From Bacteroidia bacterium (GTDB lineage Bacteria > Bacteroidota > Bacteroidia > Bacteroidales > Prolixibacteraceae): a DNA stretch of 38,520 nt. Below the pieces are notes generated by a model. The model was not told where the DNA came from and searched no databases. It saw nothing but the letters and a program-made list of their open reading frames with translations. The translations under genes were made by a program, and so were the position numbers. The stretch lies in the NCBI GenBank assembly GCA_026391655.1, contig JAPLDR010000064.1:68897-107416 (forward strand). The letters are read 5' to 3'. Shown in pieces: positions 25,012-33,184 of the stretch; the first letter of the stretch is position 1; each line of letters starts with the position of its first letter.

Positions 25012-26004
25012 TTATAAATCATGTTTCGGATAAACAATTCCACATTCTTTACGTATCGAATCCATCATGGTGATCATTTCTATGCTGTCATTCCAGCTCC
25101 ACAAATCGCTTTGCGTCTTCCCGTCACGAATACACCTGGCTACTTCTTCTGCTTCGTACTCATAACCGTTAGCTTTCACTTCAAACTCATGTAGTTTTTC
25201 ACGGCCATCGTTATACGTCACTTTAACATTACCAGGGCAAAACCATAAATGCCCGAGAAAAATCTTACCCTTTGTGCCATGAATTTCAGCAACAACATCC
25301 GGGTTTGCAAGAAAAGATGAATACATGACCGACAACGTATCCTTATCATATCTGAATGTATAACTGCAGCTGTTATCTCCACCCTGGTCACTTAATCCGG
25401 CAATTGCAGAAAAGCTTTTTGGCTTTCCGAGAAGCAGCAGAGAAAGAAAAATGTTATATATTCCAGTGTCCAATATGGTTCCGCCACAAAGATCTATATT
25501 GTAATGCCTGTGTTCCGGACCATTTTCGGATTTGATGGAGAAGAAAGCAGTAAGTAGTTTTACATCTCCGATTTCACCCGAATCGATCAGTTCTTTTGTT
25601 TTGATGATGTTGGGCAGAAAGCGGCTCCAAAGCGCTTCCATCAGGAAAAGATTTTTCTCTTTTGCTTTGTCAATCATTATTCTTTCTTCCCTGAGATTAA
25701 CTCCCATCGGTTTTTCGCAAAGCACATGTTTATTATGATTTAGGGACAGAAGCGTGTTTTCCAAATGAAGATTGTGAGGTGACCCGATGTATATTACATC
25801 GATATCGGGATCATTAACAAGTTCCTCATAACTGCCGTATGCCTTTGGAATGGAGTATTCCGAAGCAAATTCCATGGCAGTTTCAATGTTCCTTGAACCA
25901 ACAGCATGTAACTCGGAATCAGGTGCCACCTGAAGCGCTGTGGCAAATTTATGTGCTATCCACCCTGTGCTTATGATGCCCCACTTAATTTTATTGTTTT
26001 CCAT
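25012..26004 (-). CDS. Gfo/Idh/MocA-family NAD(P)-dependent oxidoreductase
   Basis: This 330-residue cytosolic enzyme has the N-terminal Rossmann motif KWGIISTGWIAHKFATAL (6-23). YIGSPHNLHLENTLLSL and the family hallmark HVLCEKPMGVN (Glu-Lys-Pro) follow, then the C-terminal alpha/beta substrate domain with GGTILDTGIYN (Asp as the usual catalytic-side residue). It probably oxidises or reduces a sugar or inositol-like polyol. It is isolated, so the substrate cannot be set from context. Confidence 0.9.
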   Translation of the reverse strand: MENNKIKWGIISTGWIAHKFATALQVAPDSELHAVGSRNIETAMEFASEYSIPKAYGSYEELVNDPDIDVIYIGSPHNLHLENTLLSLNHNKHVLCEKPMGVNLREERIMIDKAKEKNLFLMEALWSRFLPNIIKTKELIDSGEIGDVKLLTAFFSIKSENGPEHRHYNIDLCGGTILDTGIYNIFLSLLLLGKPKSFSAIAGLSDQGGDNSCSYTFRYDKDTLSVMYSSFLANPDVVAEIHGTKGKIFLGHLWFCPGNVKVTYNDGREKLHEFEVKANGYEYEAEEVARCIRDGKTQSDLWSWNDSIEMITMMDSIRKECGIVYPKHDL

Positions 26005-26185
26005 TGGATTTTATTTTGTTTTGGATTCATATGATTTCATTGAAGATACCATTATTTGAAAGGAGCAGATTGCAATTGAATTGAAAATCAACAAAGTTAA
26101 AATCAGCATAGCAAAATCTGCATCAGTCCGGTTTAAAATATTTCTTGTATGGTTTTCATCAAAAGATCGAATTTACTGCGCTTGT

Positions 26186-26230
26186 GCGGATTTGCAATCC
26201 GCGCTTTCAGGTTTTGGATTTGTAATCCAA
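26186..26230. repeat. Left REP palindrome pair bordering the RAYT gene
   Basis: GCGGATT-TGC-AATCCGC (26186-26202) and TTGGATT-TGT-AATCCAA (26214-26230) are both 7-bp stems with 3-nt loops, separated by GCTTTCAGGTT. The pair ends 6 nt from the RAYT stop codon and is mirrored at 26811-26856. Confidence 0.75.
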
Positions 26231-26236
26231 TTTATA

Positions 26237-26779
26237 TCAGACAAATTCAATATCAATTAATCCTTTTTCTCCAGCATAATCTCTTGCCGAACTATACAAA
26301 TAATCTTCAGGATTTGCAACCAGCTCAGCTCTTACCTGATTATTATGAATGTAATTCATCTTCTCATCCAGAAAAGTTGTCGAATGAATCTCTTTTGTAT
26401 CGTTGCCATCCTGCCAGATTTTGAAATACTTTATTTTCTTATTATTCTTTCCTGCGTACCAGAACAAATTTAACATCCAATCCCTTCTGCTTTCCGGTAT
26501 CTCCTTGATCGCCTTAATCAAAGTTTTGCTTGTGAATTTCTTGAAATCGCGGAGAATATCAGACAAATTGCCTTCTTCTTTTGCACTTGCAATCAGGTGT
26601 AGGTGATTACTCATCAAACACCAGCAATATACCTCTAATCCTTTGTTAATAATACAATAATTCAGCGAATCTATTATGATATGTTTGTAAGCCGAACGCG
26701 AAAATACATCAATCCATTCCTCAACTGTTAAAGTAAGGTAATAAACATAACCAGGTGATATCTTATTGCGAATTCCCAT
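26237..26779 (-). mobile_element. REP-associated tyrosine transposase (RAYT, IS200-like Y1 family)
   Basis: This 180-residue single-domain HUH nuclease starts NKISPGYVYYLTLTVEEW. It carries the metal-binding CWCLMSNHLHLIAS motif (His59, His61) and the family pattern LRDFKKFTSKTL (76-87). The C-terminal part has YIHNNQVRAELVANPEDYLY, then SSARDY, which is typical of Bacteroidota members. RAYTs process single-stranded REP hairpins rather than moving as classic insertion sequences. The gene is framed by mirror-image palindrome pairs that look like its own substrates. The catalytic Tyr is probably in the YIHNNQ region; I could not assign it with certainty. Confidence 0.85.
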
Positions 26780-26810
26780 TAAGACAAAGTTATTGAATTT
26801 TACGAGTTCC

Positions 26811-26856
26811 TGGAATTACAAATTCCACATCTGAAAGACGCGGATTGCAAATCCGC
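26811..26856. repeat. Right REP palindrome pair bordering the RAYT gene
   Basis: TGGAATT-ACA-AATTCCA (26811-26827) and GCGGATT-GCA-AATCCGC (26840-26856) lie 31 nt upstream of the RAYT start. Read on the minus strand, the outer palindrome is identical to the left outer one. The spacer there (GTCTTTCAGATG) resembles the left spacer, so the two ends form a roughly 45-nt imperfect inverted repeat. Confidence 0.75.
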
Positions 26857-26857
26857 A

Positions 26858-27029
26858 TCAGCACGACAATTTGGCTGTTACCTGTATATTCCCGACTTCG
26901 CTCATATCGAGATACACCGGATACTCTTTTGATTGTGAAATTATTTTTGAGTAACTGTAAATATCTTCATAGTTGTTCTCGCATCCAAGCAGTACAAGAA
27001 TCAGGAACAGGTAGAAATGATGTTTCATA
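26858..27029 (-). pseudogene. Truncated, frameshifted lipoprotein N-terminus
   Basis: From ATG at 27029 the frame reads MKHHFYLFLILVLLGCENNY, a lipoprotein signal with lipobox LLGC. It continues DIYSYSKII and then shifts frame at a TTTT run (about 26939-26942). In the other frame it reads SQSKEYPVYLDMSEVGNIQV and hits a stop at 26858, directly beside the right REP pair (26840-26856). YPVYLDMSEVGNI resembles, from memory, the start of Bacteroidota propeller-type lipoproteins. The remainder of that gene is absent, so this appears to be a decayed stump cut at the RAYT element's edge. Confidence 0.5.
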
Positions 27030-27172
27030 AGGTAGCTTATTTAAAACATGATTTGCAATTTATTATAATATAGATGAATATAAATCAATAAACGTTGCGT
27101 ACAAAATGTTAATTTTCACTTAATATGTTTAGTTCCTCATAGCGTATAAAATTTGTGTCACCCGATGTTTGG

Positions 27173-27189
27173 CGAAGCGTCTCGCTTCG
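27173..27189. repeat. Isolated 7+3+7 palindrome
   Basis: CGAAGCG-TCT-CGCTTCG has the same stem and loop sizes as the RAYT-linked palindromes, but a different stem sequence. It lies 40 nt from the restriction-enzyme remnant. Confidence 0.45.
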
Positions 27190-27228
27190 TCATTGATGAA
27201 AGGAAAGCTCCTGTTTTCTATATTATAG

Positions 27229-27411
27229 TTAAACATACAAGGCAAGAGCCTTGCTTTTAGCTTCGATAAATCCAACAGGAATGTCTTTCTTAGTCAAAAT
27301 GTAGTCGGGCGCATCACAACGGTTGCTCGGATTGTCGAAATTAAGTTTCAAGAAGGCGTTTGTAAGGCTCCCTGAAAAGAGTGTTCTGTTACGTTTCCGA
27401 GTTTCTTTCAT
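27229..27411 (-). pseudogene. Remnant of a type ISP/IIG restriction enzyme (nuclease segment)
   Basis: A 60-residue frame contains NRCDAPDYILTKKDIPVGFI followed by EAKSK. This is the PD...E-x-K nuclease segment that opens large type ISP or IIG restriction-methylation enzymes (APD, then IEAK). The rest of such an enzyme (over 900 residues) is absent. It is not part of the MmeI-like enzyme 155 nt upstream, which has its own complete nuclease domain. So it is probably a relic of an earlier restriction system at this site. The identification rests on one motif block. Confidence 0.45.
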
Positions 27412-27565
27412 TAATTAATTCTGTTGTTATATTTGGTCTAAATTTATAGTTTTCTGTTTTCAATTTCAACTAAGATTATTGCAGTCGTTCTCTTCTCTTC
27501 TTTATTTTATTATGCTTACCGCTAAAATTATTTTTAAAAACTATGCTCTTCATTTTTTCAATAAA

Positions 27566-30484
27566 TTAATTTTTAACTGCGCCCTTTACTTCCACTTGTT
27601 TTTCGACTTTCTTATTCTTCTTCGGCTTCTCTTTTGTAAATAAATCGGACGTATATTTTTCGTAGAGTTCAAACAGGAATACCATTCTGTTCGCTTCGCT
27701 TGTAAATGGTTGAGGCCGGTAAGCCAAATCAACTGCTTTATCTAACTCGTTATGCACCTTTACCAACGCTGGTGGCATGGTTAATGGGTCGTATAAATCG
27801 GCAAGCGAACTGTATGGAAATTCCAATCTTGCATCCAATACTTTTTGTGCTGCTATTTCAATGGCTTTTAGTTGTTTGTCAGTAGGGTTGAGTGGCCAGG
27901 GGTAGTTGTTGTAAACGATAGTGTTGGAGTAACTGTAATCGCTTTTCATTCTTCCGCAAGTATATCTCATCCAAGTCATGTGCATGGTCGAAGTAAGCAC
28001 ACCAAAATGAAATAGAGTTGTGCCAGGTACTACAAAGGTTTTATCGGAAACAATATGATCTTTTGTAAGATATGCAATAGGAATGTACTTTCTATTCTCA
28101 GATGAAACTTTTGGAATAACAAGAAAATCATTTTCAGGTTGTCTTTCCTCGGCAAACAAATAAGGTAAATCAGCCATTTTTTTTGTTCCACCTCTGGTGC
28201 TTTTTTCTCTGAATGACTTAACATTTTTAAATCGTTCCTGAAATTCTTTGATATCTCTAAACTCTTTTGAGTCTATATTCTTCAACCAAATACACCACCT
28301 AACGATATTGTTTATGAAATCATCACCACTTATAAAGCGTCTAAAAAATTTCGTAGTATTTGGATTGTTCTTTTCCAGTTCTTTCTTTTCGACATCTGTT
28401 AAAACCAAAAATCCACCATCTCGTGCTGCGCTACCTGATTGCATTTTAGGAATATGGCATATAGGTTGCGTTATTGATTGCAATACAATATCTTTCCCTT
28501 CAACTAAATATGGGTTAATGTTTTTCACCTTAACCTCATGCGGTTCACCTTTAATATGATCATACTCAAAGATGGTTTTGTTCACAATATCATAGCTTCC
28601 AAAGCCAATAATTACAACATGCACTGCTGCATTTCCTTTGGCTTCGTTGCTCCAATTAAAAGTTCGGTGAGCAAAATGTATTTTTACTTTATACAGGTTA
28701 TAAAGAATTGTCCATAATACGCCTGGCTGTTCACCTTGTGTAATAGAGTTAGTCGAAACAAACGCAACTTTGGTTTTTGTATTCATAATGAGTTGCGCGG
28801 CCTTCTTATACCAGGCAGTTACATAGTCCAACATGCCATAGCTTTTAAGTCCGGAGAAAATAGATTCAATGTCTTTTTTCTGTGATTCATTTTGATAGGC
28901 ACTTCCGATAAAAGGTGGATTGCCTAAAATATAATCGAAACTTGCTTCTCCGGAGAAGGATGTTGGCATGTTACCTTCAATTAAATTTAGCTGTTTACTA
29001 TAAACGTTTACTGTTTTGTAATGAACAGGAGGTTCATTAAGGCTAATAATATTGGTTACATCTGCCGTGATATCAATTTCATCTTTTCTCACTAATGAAT
29101 GCCAATCTATTTGTAAAGCATTTCCATTTATAATCTTAGCGGCTTTCTTTAAAGGCAAACGGGCAAAGTAGTGTCCAAATTCATTGCTAATAAGCATATT
29201 CATTTGGTGGTCCATCAGCCACATGGCAACCTCGGCAATACGCACAGGAAACTCTTCATATTCAACACCACTCATCATATCAACATCGAGCCATATAATA
29301 CCTTGGATATCTAATACCTGTTGTCCATGTGGATAGAGCGCACGTAATATTTCCAGTTCCAATAAACGCAATTCGCGGTAAGTAATAACCAGGAAGTTTC
29401 CGCAACCACAAGCAGGATCAAGGAATTTGAGCGTACTTAACTTTTTATGAAATTCAGGGAGTTTATTCTTGTTGTCTTTGATGCTTTCAAATTCTTTCCA
29501 AAGATCGTCGAGAAAAAGTGGCTTGATCAGTTTCAGGATATTGGTTTCACTGGTGTAATGCGCCCCAAGGTTTCGGCGTTCTAGTGGATTCATCACACTT
29601 TGAAACATCGAACCAAATATGGCAGGCGATATTTTGCTCCAGTCGATGTAACAACATTCCAACAAGGCAAGTCGCATCTTTGTATCGAAACTTGCCGTAG
29701 GTAGGTTTTCTTCAAAGAGTTTCCCGTTTACATATGGAAAGTCGGCAAGTTGTTCGTCAAGATTTTTAAAACGATGTTCTTTCGCCGTGTTTAACACCTG
29801 GAAAAGTTCCTGCAATTTCGCTGCAAGGTCGCTTCCGTCCTCGTTCGTTCGTTGCTCGATATACTCCTGAAATTGTTGCTTGTTAAAAATAGTGGTGTCT
29901 TCGGCAAACATTAAAAACAAAAGACGAACCAGGTAGACTTCCAATGGATGACCAGTATATCCTATTTCTTTGAGTCTATCGTGTAGTTTACCCATTAACT
30001 CGGCAGCCTTTATATTTGCAGGATCTTGTTCTTTGTAAACCTTTTTTTGGTAACCTAAAAGATATCCAAAATGCTGAACATTGTTTACAAGATCGTTTAA
30101 TTTGAATTCTACGGTCTTGTTTTCTTCAAGATCGTGAAGTCTGAAATGTTCAAAGTCTGAAACGAGAATATATTTCGGTAATTCGTGTTGTTTTAGTCCA
30201 TGCGTGTAGTCAATTGATTGTTGATAAGCTTTGTCAAGGTTTTTACCACGACTTTTCATTTCAATCAGAATCGTTCCTTTCCAAAGCAAGTCAATGTAAC
30301 CATTCTTGTCGTCGAGTTTTTTAACCCGATGCTCAAAAGTGCCAACTCTCTTACTGCTAATGCCAAACACATTAAAAAACTCAACCAAAAACGGTTTTGA
30401 ATCTGCTTCTTCGATTGAAGTATCAGCCCATTCTTTCGAGAAATTTAATGCCCGGTCTTTTATTTCGTTCCAACTTAAAGCCAT
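27566..30484 (-). CDS. MmeI-like type IIL restriction-modification enzyme (single chain)
   Basis: This 972-residue protein combines restriction and methylation. The N-terminal nuclease core is NGYIDLLWKGTILIEMKSRG (Asp65, Glu75, Lys77). A helical connector spans about 150-300. The methyltransferase has motif X RRNLGAHYTSE (303-313), motif I FLDPACGCGNFLV (354-366) and catalytic NPPF (522-525, adenine type). The target-recognition region and helical C-terminus follow, ending in a Lys-rich tail (KEKPKKNKKVEKQ). Order and length match MmeI, which methylates one strand and cuts at a fixed distance. All key residues are present. The recognition sequence cannot be read from the protein by eye. Confidence 0.85.
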   Translation of the reverse strand: MALSWNEIKDRALNFSKEWADTSIEEADSKPFLVEFFNVFGISSKRVGTFEHRVKKLDDKNGYIDLLWKGTILIEMKSRGKNLDKAYQQSIDYTHGLKQHELPKYILVSDFEHFRLHDLEENKTVEFKLNDLVNNVQHFGYLLGYQKKVYKEQDPANIKAAELMGKLHDRLKEIGYTGHPLEVYLVRLLFLMFAEDTTIFNKQQFQEYIEQRTNEDGSDLAAKLQELFQVLNTAKEHRFKNLDEQLADFPYVNGKLFEENLPTASFDTKMRLALLECCYIDWSKISPAIFGSMFQSVMNPLERRNLGAHYTSETNILKLIKPLFLDDLWKEFESIKDNKNKLPEFHKKLSTLKFLDPACGCGNFLVITYRELRLLELEILRALYPHGQQVLDIQGIIWLDVDMMSGVEYEEFPVRIAEVAMWLMDHQMNMLISNEFGHYFARLPLKKAAKIINGNALQIDWHSLVRKDEIDITADVTNIISLNEPPVHYKTVNVYSKQLNLIEGNMPTSFSGEASFDYILGNPPFIGSAYQNESQKKDIESIFSGLKSYGMLDYVTAWYKKAAQLIMNTKTKVAFVSTNSITQGEQPGVLWTILYNLYKVKIHFAHRTFNWSNEAKGNAAVHVVIIGFGSYDIVNKTIFEYDHIKGEPHEVKVKNINPYLVEGKDIVLQSITQPICHIPKMQSGSAARDGGFLVLTDVEKKELEKNNPNTTKFFRRFISGDDFINNIVRWCIWLKNIDSKEFRDIKEFQERFKNVKSFREKSTRGGTKKMADLPYLFAEERQPENDFLVIPKVSSENRKYIPIAYLTKDHIVSDKTFVVPGTTLFHFGVLTSTMHMTWMRYTCGRMKSDYSYSNTIVYNNYPWPLNPTDKQLKAIEIAAQKVLDARLEFPYSSLADLYDPLTMPPALVKVHNELDKAVDLAYRPQPFTSEANRMVFLFELYEKYTSDLFTKEKPKKNKKVEKQVEVKGAVKN

Positions 30485-31174
30485 ATTCTTTTTAGATCAG
30501 TCTGTTTAAAGTTGCTGCGTTGCGGTTATTTTATGCTTGCCCTTGGTCATTTATGAAATCCGGAAAACTCCAGCAATATCTCTCATTTTAGGCGGCTGTG
30601 TTCGTTTTTTTCTTTTTCATTTCGCGAAAGGTAAACATTTATATTTTATATATTCTCAAATGATCTCAATGTTTTTTTGTAAATATATTCCGGCTATGAG
30701 CATATATATTATTCGTGCTGTGGCTTTTAAGACCTTTCAGTCATAAATACACCGTAAATCATTATGCTCCTTACTCTCTTTTTTACAACTCAAGTTTTAT
30801 TTTTCTTTCGATGTACCCTAGTCACTAATCCTAAAAAAAAATTCGAGCTGTTTTAGATATTTCTGTTAAACGGTTTTTTGGAAAAGTGCCATTGTTCGCA
30901 AGGTTTTTCATTAAAGCTCAAATATAACAAAAACGGACCGGTTCATGGCAAAATTACTCACAAGAGAAATAATTTTTCAAGGTGTTCCCCGAAAGAATCG
31001 GGGCAGGCAGTGAACTCAATGCGTTCGTTTGCTGCTCTTTTGTAAGCCAAAGGTTTAAGCATTGTGTTCCCGATGGATCGGGACAAGTCGCGCGGGAAAT
31101 GTGGAATAAATCATATCAGCTACGTTTTAATGATATCGACAAGGATTAAATACCAATCCCGAACACTCCAAATT
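30485..31174. other. Gene-free stretch with two small palindromes
   Basis: No convincing gene; a 69-residue frame is low-complexity and hydrophobic without family features. It contains CCCCGA-AAGAA-TCGGGG (30987-31003) and TCCCGAT-GG-ATCGGGA (31068-31083), the CCCGAT/ATCGGG palindrome type that is common between Bacteroidota genes. No RNA gene is recognised. Confidence 0.45.
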
Positions 31175-31209
31175 AAAGTCGAAGCCCCGCTTTCACAGGG
31201 CCTTTTCCA
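31175..31209. repeat. Direct repeat, GTCGAAGCCCCG type (left copy)
   Basis: A 35-nt sequence starting AAAGTCGAAGCCCCG and ending CAGGGCCTTTTCCA recurs at 32695-32729 with three substitutions. It contains a GCCC...GGGC stem. The two copies enclose the GIY-YIG gene and both halves of the cassette repeat. Confidence 0.6.
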
Positions 31210-31368
31210 ATCCTAAACCTAAACAAATAATCAGGAAAACAACTCATATTTTATTCATTTCAACATTTATTTTGCAAAGCTCATCACCATTAATCTTACT
31301 AAAATGAATTAAAACAGACTGAATGACGATGAGATCAAGAAACATTTACCAACCGATGACCCTCTTCC

Positions 31369-31474
31369 CCAAATCCTGTTAAAAGGAAAAAACCCTTGAT
31401 AAGTGCATAGCTCCATCATCCGGGATGTAGTTCAACCGAGACTTCATGCTGGGTCTTGCAGACCACATGAAGTC
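31369..31474. repeat. Cassette-associated repeat, part 2 (split copy)
   Basis: It matches 21367-21472 at all but four of 106 positions, including the GACTTCATG/CATGAAGTC hairpin (31440-31448, 31466-31474). It is preceded by CCCC and unrelated sequence, so part 1 is absent on this side. It ends 7 nt before the GIY-YIG stop. Confidence 0.75.
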
Positions 31475-31481
31475 CTATTTA

Positions 31482-32477
31482 TTACCCACAGTTTTTTTCT
31501 ATTTCTAAAAGACTAATTCTGTCCTTTTCTGCTTTAAATTCATATATTTTCAAATGATTGGCTTTTCTTTCAATTTTCTTTGTAAAGATTTTTCGTATCA
31601 TTTCAGACATATCAAGTTCTATACTAATTGCTCTTACATCCAAATTATAACACTCTGAGTAAGATTTGTGCTTTGAACTTGGAAAGTTATCTTTAAATAA
31701 TATATTATATTGGGGCTCAAAATATTTTATAAGAGCAGCTTCTGTTATATTTATCTCCTGTTTATCAGTGATAGATATGCCGTTATTATCAAATACATGC
31801 TTTAATTTGCTTTCTTCAATTTCTTTATCCTTATCATTTACTTTTATTAAGTCTTTCCCTGCTGTAAACAGCATCGTTTGTTTAGAAAATTTAGTTAGTA
31901 TAACCCATATATCTGAATCTGGGAAATCCGTTAGTGTTTGCGCATATATTTTTTGGACTGTTTCGTGTGACGCAAGTCTATCTATAGCCGTTCGTTTTCC
32001 ATCGCTTCCAAAAGCTTGTCCAATATATAATATCTCGTAATCTAAATATTCACTATCAATATTATCTTTAACAATGTCACTATCAATTAACGTACTAGGT
32101 CTTGCAACCAAAAGAAGTTTCTTTTGATCCTTAAACGCAATTTTATTGTAAGGATATTCTGTATAATAATCAATTTTAGAACTCGCATTCCTGAATTCAC
32201 ATTTTAAATTGACCTCAATCGCTTTTTCTTTTAAATCAAACCGTAATTTAAAAGAAACCTTTTTGCCTGAAACCTTGATTGAATCTGGAACAACAATTAC
32301 CTTAGGTCTTCTTAAAACAAAGTAAATATTACAAGGGTAATTTTCACTAAACAATTCTTGACTTTTTGAATAATTTTCTAAATCAGAACCCAATACAAAT
32401 TGGTATTTATCCAAATACATCATTAAAAATGTCTCAACACCAAATCTATAATTATTAATCCCAAAGATATCTCTCAT
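31482..32477 (-). CDS. GIY-YIG nuclease-like protein with uncharacterised N-terminal domain
   Basis: This 331-residue cytosolic protein has GIY-YIG-type spacing in its C-terminal half: YEILYIGQAF (Tyr151-Ile-Gly153), KRTAIDRLASHETVQKIY (Arg162/Arg167, His171), and NITEAALIKYFEPQYNILF (Glu246 as the metal-binding acid, Asn258). Residues 1-125 are a beta-rich domain I do not recognise. A charged region follows the nuclease core. GIY-YIG proteins cut DNA in repair, homing or restriction. The gene is strongly AT-rich and sits between two halves of a repeat that is contiguous elsewhere, so it is probably mobile cargo. Nuclease activity is inferred from motif order only. Confidence 0.65.
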   Translation of the reverse strand: MRDIFGINNYRFGVETFLMMYLDKYQFVLGSDLENYSKSQELFSENYPCNIYFVLRRPKVIVVPDSIKVSGKKVSFKLRFDLKEKAIEVNLKCEFRNASSKIDYYTEYPYNKIAFKDQKKLLLVARPSTLIDSDIVKDNIDSEYLDYEILYIGQAFGSDGKRTAIDRLASHETVQKIYAQTLTDFPDSDIWVILTKFSKQTMLFTAGKDLIKVNDKDKEIEESKLKHVFDNNGISITDKQEINITEAALIKYFEPQYNILFKDNFPSSKHKSYSECYNLDVRAISIELDMSEMIRKIFTKKIERKANHLKIYEFKAEKDRISLLEIEKNCG

Positions 32478-32500
32478 TTTTTTAAAATTGTGGGTAACGT

Positions 32501-32697
32501 CTGTATAAACGCCACTGTGGCGTATATTTCTGACCTAGACTAAAGAGGCTTTATTTGTAAATTTTCAGAATAGCAGCTCATTAATAAATTATTTATGCCT
32601 TTTATCCCGGCACTTTTATTTTTCATGCTTACATCTTTTCTCTTTTAACAAAGGTATTCATAAAAATTTAATTAAACCATTTTTTACTTTCCCCAAA
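32501..32697. repeat. Cassette-associated repeat, part 1 (split copy)
   Basis: It aligns end to end with 21174-21370 (197 nt each) and starts 23 nt upstream of the GIY-YIG start codon. Similarity ends at CCCCAAA (32691-32697); beyond that the sequence continues GTCGAAGCC instead of part 2. Confidence 0.75.
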
Positions 32698-32729
32698 GTC
32701 GAAGCCCCGTTTTCGCAGGGCCTCTTCCA
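32695..32729. repeat. Direct repeat, GTCGAAGCCCCG type (right copy)
   Basis: The partner of 31175-31209, with three differences in 35 nt, directly abutting the end of repeat part 1. Just downstream (about 32736-32752), CGGAATT-ACA-AATCCG is an imperfect version of the RAYT-type palindrome. Confidence 0.6.
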
Positions 32730-32774
32730 TTTATTCCGGAATTACAAATCCGCACGAGCTGCGCGGAACTTCGA

Positions 32775-32979
32775 ACGAACTTTTCAAACTGAAAAGTAAA
32801 ATTCCAGTGCTGTGAACGGGCTTTACAAACTGAAAAGTGAAATCCACGGCCTTTGGACGGACTTTACAAACTGAAAAGTGAAATCCAAGGGGTTCGGATG
32901 GACTTTACAAACTGAAAAGTGAAATCCAAGGTCTTTGGACGGACTTTACAAACTGAAAAGTGAAATCAGTGGTGTCCGG
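32775..32979 (+). repeat. Five tandem 41-bp repeats
   Basis: Units start at 32775, 32816, 32857, 32898 and 32939. The shared core is GGACTTTACAAACTGAAAAG followed by TGAAATCC; the last 11-12 bases of each unit vary. Unit 1 is the most diverged. There are no unique spacers, so it is not a CRISPR array. It lies about 200 nt before the M16 protease start. Confidence 0.8.
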
Positions 32980-33146
32980 ATCACATTGGCCAGTCAGATA
33001 ACTATAACTGTTAGCCAGATGAGTTAAACAGTTTGTCAGATGCGTCCAGCGGCATAACAGTCATACAATACCCTAAACCCATTAAGGTTAAATACAAATA
33101 GATCATTAAAAATTTAGAGGGACATTTAATTGTGAGATATAATATC

Positions 33147-33154
33147 TATTTTTG
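33147..33154 (+). promoter_or_regulatory. Predicted -7 element for the M16 protease gene
   Basis: TATTTTTG fits TAnnTTTG and lies 30 nt before the start codon. No -33 element is clear at normal spacing. Confidence 0.4.
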
Positions 33155-33184
33155 TTCGAATAAACCATTATTTAAACATATCCT

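Noticed and set aside
26845-27030. 61-residue plus-strand frame
   Set aside because: It is antisense to the lipoprotein stump, whose signal peptide and lipobox make the minus strand the meaningful one.
30537-30746. 69-residue hydrophobic frame
   Set aside because: No start signal, no recognisable domain, and it lies in an AT-rich non-coding stretch with palindromes.
32775-32979. Regular 41-bp repeats considered as a CRISPR array
   Set aside because: Units are directly adjacent with only slightly varying tails. There are no unique spacers and no cas genes in the window.
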